Shown here: positions 22,158 through 31,600 of the stretch, in pieces
Numbering within the stretch: the stretch's first letter is position 1
Layout: each line of letters opens with the position of its first letter
Source: Lytechinus pictus
Lineage: Eukaryota > Echinodermata > Echinoidea > Temnopleuroida > Toxopneustidae
Assembly (NCBI RefSeq): GCF_037042905.1
Contig: NC_087253.1
Span: 18,017,501-18,081,500, forward strand
Reading direction: 5' to 3'
DNA length: 64,000 nucleotides
Position numbers and translations under genes: made by a program
Notes under the pieces: generated by a model
Database searches by the model: none
Seen by the model: only the letters and a program-made list of their open reading frames with translations
Told to the model about the DNA's origin: nothing

Positions 22158-24909
22158 CTAGAATTTAAAGAGGGGAAATGTAAGGAAGAATATTTAGCTC
22201 AATTTAAATAACGTGCGACGTCATTTCGAGGCAGTATGCGTGTGTCTACTGTCCAGATATTTATATCCTTTTAAGGTCAAGTCCACCCCAGAAAAATGTT
22301 GATTTGAACAAATAGAAAAAATTAAACAAACATAACGCTGAAAATTTCATCAAAATCGGATGTAAAATAAAAAAAATTTGGCATTTTGAAGTTTTGCTTA
22401 TTTTTCACAAAAAAGTGATATGCACAAGTCAGTGAACTGCAAATGGGTCAGTCGATGGTGTCCACCACTCACTATTTCTTTTGTTTTTATTGTTTGAATT
22501 ATACAATATTTCATTGTTTACATACATGTATTTGACATTAAAGACCAACTTGACTGAACCATAGTATTAAACAGTGCTAATTCCACATGTTCATGAAAGA
22601 ATCAATCGTTGTGTCCCTTGACAATGATGAGAAAATTAGATTATTTCATATTTCATATAATAAAATACAAAAGATTTAGTAAGTTGATGACGTCACCAGT
22701 CTCCTCATTTGCATAGGATGTGCATATAACTGTTTTGTAAAATAAAGCGAAACTTTAAAATGTCATGACTTTCTTATTTTACATCCGATTTTGATGAAAT
22801 TTTCAGTGCTATGCTTGTTAGATTTTCTCTTTTTATTCAAATCATTTTTTTTGGGGGGTGGACTTGTCCTTGAACTATCGAAAGATCCCCACCCACTGGT
22901 CCATTAATACAGGCGAGGGTAAGGATTAGTGAAGAAGGCAAAAGAAAAACCACACACATGAAACTATGAATTATGGATGGAGCACGGTCTTGGTAAGCAA
23001 TTTCCTTTCAAAGAAGTTCAATTGTGACAAAATATTCATATTTCCTCTTTCATTGGCTTGTAATGGCAACTAATCAGAATTGGCTATTTCTCCCACACGT
23101 TTTATATTTTAATATCAGCTTCCTCAATATTATGCCGATTTTTTTTCTTTCTTCTTTTTTTCTTCTCTTTTTAAAAGATAATGAGCATGTAGGCATAGCC
23201 AATCAGAGACCGATAATCTAGATAAGTGGTACATAGCTCAAATAACTCCCGACAAAGCATTACTGTGGAGCGTTGTGGCCCAGTAAATCAGTCTCCGGAC
23301 TTTGAGACAGAGGGTCGTGGGTTCGAATCCCAGCCATGGCGTAATTTCCTTCAGTAACTGATCCATAATGTGCTGCACTCAACCCAGGTGAGGTAAATGG
23401 GTACCGGTAGGAAGTAATTCCTTAAAAAGCTGTGCGCGCTATGAACGCCTAGCTTAGCCGGGTAATATAGGAGCGCCTTGAGCACCTAACAAGGTGGATA
23501 TGTGCGCAATATAAATACCCTATATTATTATTATTATCGATATGTCAATATCTACCTTAGACAGGTTTGACACAAAAAACTCACTCAGTGTTTATTTACA
23601 TTTGACTCATCATGAATAGGCCCATACCAATATATACTTGACCAATGGGAGACTTCCAGTGCCCAAATACAACAATTAAAACAGTAAGATGTAAATATAT
23701 CGGGTGTTGGGGGAAAAACTGTCATCGGTATGTTTGTCTACATCTACAGCAGATAAGCCTAGAATGGGAAATTATAAACCATAAACGATTCACAAATTGA
23801 ATATTTCCACATGAACAATGTGATTGACCAATCACAGACCTGAAATATTGGCATGTGTGGAATATAGAAAAATAACCACTGGTAAAACACCATGCTTGTT
23901 GTATCAGTACATTAATATCTACAGTAAAATTAAATTGGCCAAAATCACAGCACAGTAAAAATCTGCTTTTTAATCTTTTATCCTTACCGTCAGTATCACC
24001 TGATTTATCCTCGTCCGATTGCGTCTTTCCAGCCACAGCCTTGCTAACACCACTACCATCACCATCGCCTGACGACTTGCAACCCCTGTTGGCCAACTCA
24101 CGTATCAACAAGTGCCCATTCTTGTCCACTAAGTCCAGTTTGTACATTTCTATGTAGAACTTTGTGCCCAGCATGGCCCCAAGCCAGCCATTGGGATCGT
24201 AGCCGTTCTGCATCTTAAGAGGCACGACTGGTTTGCGAAGTTTGTAGGTGTACTCCGCCTCTGTATTGATGTTTCAGGAGGGGAGAAAGAAAAGAGAGGA
24301 TTTTTTTCTACAACAATTCATCTCTATGCTTTCCCAACAAATAAAGGAGAGACTCAGGAGAGGATGAAATCTTTTAAAAAAGGAAGATGAGGAAGAAAAG
24401 GTAGGAAGAGAAAACAAAATAGAAGAAGAAGAGGAGGAGGGGAGAAAAAGAAGAAGAAGAAGGGGAAGAAGGAGGAGGAGAAGTAGAAGAGGAAGAAGAA
24501 CAAGGAGAAGAAGAAGCAGAAGAACAAGAAGTGGAAGAGGAAGAAGAAGAAGTGGAAGAAGAAGAGGAGGAAGAAGGAGGGGGGAAAGAAGAAGAAGAAG
24601 GAGGGGAAGTAGAATAAGTAGAAGAGGAAGAAGAACAAGAAGAAGTGGAAGAGGAATAAGAAGAGGAGGAAGAAGAAGGGGAAGAAGAAGAAGGGGAAGA
24701 GGAAGAAGAAGAGGAGGAAGAAGAAGGGGAAGAAGAAGAAGTGGAAGAGGAATAAGAAGAGGAGGAAGAAGAAGGGGAAGAAGAAGAAGGGGAAGAGGAA
24801 GAAGAAGAGGAGGAAGAAGAAGGGGAAGAAGAAAGGAGGAGGAGGAGAAGAAAAAGTAGAAGAGGAAGAAGAACAAGAAGCAGCAGCAGCAGAAGAACAA
24901 GAAGAAGTG

Positions 24910-24940
<31 letters not shown>

Positions 24941-27900
24941 GAGGAGGAAGAATAAGAAGAGTACAGCTGTAATATTAATATATTGTTTTTTTTTAATAAA
25001 GAGATATATTTACCCGTACGGCAAGCTGGGCTGTCCTTGTATTTCTCAGAGAAACATAACACGACTACTGCTGCATTTTCAACAGCATGTGCCATAGCTT
25101 CCAACGTTGAGCCACCTGTCAAAATAATTTGACAAATTATGAAGTAAAGATCGTCTCCGTGGCAACCAGGGAGATTCCCTGAAAATTGACTAATTTTGAA
25201 GTGAAACACTGCAGATTTTCAACATCTCAATAATCTATACATTAATTTCTTTCAATGGAATGTGTGAAATTGAAAAAAAATCTTTCCTCAGTAAATTTCC
25301 CTGAAAAGGTGAAAGATCAGAACAATAATTATGAAATGCTGAGAATAATGATAGGGGCATGTGCTGCAAAATTTCTATAAGTCGCAATAGAGCGGAAATT
25401 TTGACCCATTTATAAAAAAAAATCAAAGTTGATGATAAATTGTTACGTACCATTCAGAAAATGATATCATAATGTACCTTTTTACCTTTCCCGATCTTTA
25501 CTCATTTCCGTTGGTCATAGATATTTTGCCCCCCCCCCCCTCCCCTTTCATCTATCCACCAGTGGTGATAATAACATCACAACTATTAATTATACATGTA
25601 CTTGTAATGGATGATTTATTGGGAAGGAAAAGAAGTATATGATGATGATGGTAAATTACATAATAATGATAATGACGATAATGATGAAGATGATGATATT
25701 ATGATGATGATGATGTTTATGATGATGATGTTAATGTTGGTGATGGTAGTGACGATAATGATATGGATGATGATGATGATATTGATAATGATTGTACTGC
25801 TCATAATGGTAATGACGGTAATTTTGATGATGATGATGATGATTGTGTGGTACTATAGTATGATACAATGATAAAATTACCCATCTGTTCCACGTCAATC
25901 CACACTTCAAAGCCATTTGCCTTCAGCAGCTCATTGACGGCCAGTATTTCTTTCTGTACATCCCATTGATAACTTAACATCACGTAGTTTGTTAACGATT
26001 GTTTCCCTCCATTTGATGAAGTTGATCCTTTACCAGCTATCTGGCCCTTGCCGTTTATGGCGCCCTGTTAAAAGAAGGGTCAATATTCAAACGCTATAGG
26101 GCACACATGAGTATTACAGACCCCCATTCACTCACGTGTTATATCATAGCTCATCAAAAAATCATCAAAAATCAATCCCTCGATAGATTTTGCTTTAATT
26201 CACTGACATTAGTCACAATTAACAGTACATTAAGACTTGATATGTTAATCAGGTACTTGCCCAGCTCAATCAAAAGTTAAATGGCCTGAAATAAGACTAA
26301 CCATAATTTCGGCCAGTTCATTGCCAGAAAAAACAGAACTGCATTGTGGGTAATAATAATTAAAATGAAAGACAAAAATGCAGTCTAGCCTCCCCAAACG
26401 CCTTAATTATGAAAGAGTATGAACATAGCATTATCTCTATCGTTCTTCTTTTGATATACAAACATTTGATCTATTTTTAATGAATTATTTTAATCAATAA
26501 AGTCATGTGATCTTTACTTACGCCTGTCCAACATGCTTTGCGCGCAGATGAATTACTCTCATGTGCCCATTAATGGAGGGGTTCGTAGTGGAAAGAGGTA
26601 TGATTTTGGATAAAGTATGCTATTTTAGGTCAATTGTCATCGAGTAAGTCAAGCAAGCCAAATTCTTTAACCTTGTCATTTCTATGCCAATAATCAATTT
26701 AAAAAGAAATGATAATAGCGTGTAAGGAGTCAGAACGGGTAGACATCAAAGAAAATAACATGAAAATTATCTAGCTAACATAATTACAATACAATTATTG
26801 AATCACAATTACTACTGGGTCTAAATTCTGGAGGAGAAATATAATATTTTATCAGATGAAGGTTGGAGAAGATGAATAACATCAAACAAATTTCATATTT
26901 CAATCCCTTTAAATCTGAGCTTTAAAACTTTCTTTTCAACCATTCAACATCTTAATTTAATTCATCCCATCATATTTGCATGTACTATAAATAGCCCATG
27001 TTCAATCTTATTTTTTAAATCTTACTTGCATCTTACCATGTATCTTTGTTTCTTTCCTTTTTGTGTATTTGTTATTGTTTTATATGCTTAAAGTATTTTA
27101 ATGGACTTGAATAAATCAATGAAGGGAATGAAATTAAATGAAAAATTATCCGTCTTTTAGCAATATGTGGTCAGCGGAATGGAATAGGGTGATGTTGTAA
27201 AGTGCCCGCTTTAGCATTTATATCTTCTCCTCTTTCATACCTGCTTTGCAAGCTGGTCGGAAGAAAGGGCGCCAACATTCCATAGAATAGACTGACACTG
27301 TCGACTGCTTGCTTCATCTTGTACTAACCGTTGAACAGCTAGAACACAATAAATTATATGTACGTTATGGCAAATTTTAACTTTGGAGCATTTGGGAATG
27401 TATTTTCCATATCATAAATATCTTCTTCTATTTTATTTTCTTGATTTCTCCTCCTACCTCTTCTTCCTTTTTAAAGATTTTATCTTCTTCTGAGTCTCTC
27501 CTTTTTTTGTTAGGAAAGTAATAGAATGATGATGAATTATCAAAAAAAAAACTTCGTCTCTTGTTTTCTTCCCCCCTCCTGAAACCTCAATACAGATGCG
27601 GAGTACACCTACAAACTTCGCAGACCAGAAGTGCCTCTTAAGATGCAGAACGGCTACGATCCCAATGGCTTCTTCTTCTTCTTTTTCTTCTACTTCTATT
27701 TCTTCTTCTTCTTCTTCTCTTTATCATCATCACTATCGTTATGACCATCATCATTAATATCACGTGAATGTAATTTTATGAACACACATTTTATTTTTTT
27801 TAAAGTGGGACGGTGAGGGTTCCCAGTCCGCGGCCCTAGGTTGGTCCAACGACCCCTTTAATTATCACCATGGTGATGGTGATGAAGATCATCATCACCA

Positions 27901-28567
27901 TCACCATTACAAAGAATCGATACTATTTACATCAGAATTATTACTATCGTTACCATTTTCTTCACGTCTTGTATTTCTCCTTACCTTCCATACATCTTTT
28001 CTCCTTCTTAATATCGTCTTTATTGTCCTGATTGAATGATAGTATCCACAAGGTTTGGAGGGCTTCTTTTCGCTCATCATCCCATCCATCGATCAATGAA
28101 CCGAGGTGAGGAAGGATTCCTGCTTGCACAAATTTCCTCTGAGTAAAATAATATCCATAATTATATTGATACTAATTATAACCATGACAACAAGTACAAG
28201 AATAGTAATAATAAAGATAATACTAATCATGATAATATAATAATAATACTATTATTATTAATAATAATATTTTTATTATTATTATTATTATTATCATCAT
28301 TATTATTATGTTCATATCATTAATATAATGATGGTGATGACATTAATATTAATAACAGCAATGATGCTAAAATATAATCATGGTCGTAACTATAATGACA
28401 ATAACAATAGTAAATGATAACAAAAATGATTAATAATGTTATAAAAAAATACATGATTATGACACTGCTAGTATAAGTATAAATAGTAGTAGTGGTGGTG
28501 TTGGTGGTGGTAGAAGTAGTAGTAGTGGTAGTAGTAGTAGTAGCAGTAGTAGTGGTGGTAGTAGTAC

Positions 28568-28626
<59 letters not shown>

Positions 28627-28648
28627 AAAGTGGTAGTGGTAGTAGTAC

Positions 28649-28681
<33 letters not shown>

Positions 28682-31600
28682 CAGTAGTAGTAGAAGTAGT
28701 AGTAGTAGTAGTAGCAGCAGTAGTAGTAGGAATAGTAGTAGTAGTAGTGGCGGTAGTTACAACATCGCAAAATATGTATGTTATAACATATCGAAAATCT
28801 ATTTCTAGACGATAATTTACTTTCAATCTTTATTGATCAAAGTATAAATTACAATATTAGATAATTTTCTTACCTTGTTCCCGTCATTCGCTGCTAAATG
28901 CTGTATCGCTTCGACGACTTCGATAGCAAAGTGATCGGTATTGGGTGAATAATGATCGGATTTTTCCTTGTCGTCTGCTAGCGTACTTTGGAGAACATTT
29001 ACCATAAATTCAGCGTTCTTTGGGCTTGTGTTCAATTTATCATTCTCATCTTCAGTCACAATGTAGGCTAGGATATTCAAGGCCTGTAAAGTATGGACGT
29101 AATTACACAATAATTGTGAAACATATATTTTTTTTTTAATAAAGGGAAAGTCCGTGGGTCTTCACTTTAGAACAACTGGGAAGTACGAATGTTTGGTAGC
29201 GAAAAAGAACAAGTTATATATTTCGTAGAATTGATCGAATATTGTTGAATCATTAACTCAATTATGTCGGCAAGTGTTTTTCTAATTTGATTTCTTACAG
29301 AACCGTGTCCAAGGGTAAATATCACGAGGTCGACATTGCAGAAGGCAATACGTCGTCATGATGGCATCTCCTTTTTAGAAGTCGACCTTGCATGATACTG
29401 TCGCAATGTAGACTTAATAATATGATAAAGTAAATATATATTCTTTAAATGAATAATTGTTTGGTACCGGAAAATCGTTAAATATCCTAAAAAAAACGGA
29501 AATACTGAAGCTTTTCGACATGTAGGCCTACGCCGTTTAGCGTCCATTTTCTCTGTCGGTTCTATTATACATGTATATTGTTTCGCTATTGCGTTCTGGT
29601 CATTTTTACTCTGATGAGTGCATTGTTGAAAAGCTTCAGTATGTTCGTTTTTAAGGCTATTTTACGATTCTTTTACACCTCGTCAACTTGCTGATATTTT
29701 ACGGAAGGAAGCCTAAAAAATATCCTCTACTTGAATTCCGAGATGGTGAGACAGGTTACCTTGCCAAGTCGACTTACACATTTCATAAAAAGCACCATGT
29801 CTCCATGGAAAGACACATCATTTTACCAAGTCAATTTATAAAGACCACCGCATACCTTACGATTGGCCTGCGACCCAATTTTTTAATAAAACGTATAAAT
29901 TTGATGCAGATATTAGAACATGGAACATCTTACTTTGGAAAGTTCTAAATCATCATACGAATACTTCAAATATGTGACTATACTACCATTCTTATTAGAA
30001 TGAAAGCGAATTAAATATCTTTTCGTGATGACGTCATTGCAATCGTACGATTCAGGGCTGTGATTTGAAACCAATTTGGCATTTACTCCAAATTAAAGGC
30101 TTGCAATCATCCGAAATGGTTATATTAGTATTCTGATAGTTAATTTGAACCTGAAATAAAAAAGACGCATTTCAGATAGGCCTACATTTGAAGAAAATAA
30201 GAAAAATGTGATTCGTTCCAAAATCGGATCGTAGACCAATCGTAAGGTGTGCAGAGATTAATAAGTTATATCGTCATGCATGGTTATCTGTTACATATCT
30301 CACCATGTCAACATATAGTTTTTTATAAGTCGACTCTGCAAGATAACATATCTCACCATGTCGACATAATACCGTCAGTAATTCGACAGGGCAAGATAAA
30401 TATTTTTGTATATCTACACATAAAAAGCTGCTAAATATAATAGTTTTTTAATGAATAAAGATAAATATATACCTTCGCCCGGAGAACGAATGAGCTGCTT
30501 TCAAGGAAAGTTTGAATGTAACTTGCAGCATTGTGCATTCGTAGTACCTCCCTATTATCGGGATACTTCCTAAAAACGAAAGATAAAATGTTTAAATCAA
30601 ATTTTCCTTGTTTGTAATACTAAAATCAGCTCTTATTCTGTTGTGTTTTATTTCAATATCAAGTTCGATAAATGCATATATCTTTCATAAAGCCTTTTCC
30701 GTTTCATATAAGACAGATTCAATTTTGCGTCACACCTGTCAAGAAATTTATTGGCCCCCCTCCCCCCCCCAAAAAAAAAATCATGACAGTCGGGACAAAC
30801 TAACGCAAAGAAATTAAGGAGTAGCTCTAATTCTGTGCAGGTATAAACGTGGTCATTTAAGTTCTTGAGCTTGAGTTTCATTTCTATAAGCTGGAAATGC
30901 TCTAAATGTTGGTTTCCTGAGCATTATTGTTCATAAAATTTCAAGTTCTTCATTTAGAAAACAATCTTTTATAATCAATATTGTCTACAAACAAACGAGT
31001 GAGCTCAGCTCCGACGGCAGAGGATGGCGTCATATAATTCAGGTTGTTGAAAAGCGCAATGAAGCCCTTCGTCGAGAATCACGAGTTTAAGAGATTATAA
31101 AGCAAAATACCTAACCGATAAGCAGTGAAAGGGCATGAAACTTGTATTAGAGCATTCTGATTCTTCATATTATGTTTGGCTACCAATACGGTCTTTAATA
31201 TAAAGACGAAAGGCTGCTATACTTATTCTGGTATTATTTAGGGAACATGCAATATAATATATGTGGTATATATATATTTTTTTTAGAGGATAAGTTGCTA
31301 TTTCATATTGTGATATATCATTCCGAAAGCTGAAATTTACCTCAGACAATTACAAATGATGCTAAATATCTTTTTCAAGAACTCTTTTCTGGACATCCAT
31401 CTCGTTTGCTCATCGTCACCGTTGAGGGCGTCACACGAATAGAAAGGATCGTTGAGTATCGATAGCAACGCGGGAAGACATCGTCTGCCCATGTCTTTGC
31501 AAAGTGCCTGGTTCACCTCTGTGAATCGTTGAGTTGCATCCAACAACAAATTAACAGCAATATATTGACCAGGATACGTCAACTTTATCAGAAAGAAAGG

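Noticed and set aside
24274..25209. 311-codon Leu/Pro-rich open frame on the minus strand
   Set aside because: It is the translation of the GAA/TTC tract in TIR intron 9; it crosses the real exon 9 in the TIR reading frame only at its start.
28320..28826. Long poly-Thr and poly-Val frames
   Set aside because: AGT/ACT microsatellite in an intron; open only because the repeat has no stop codons.
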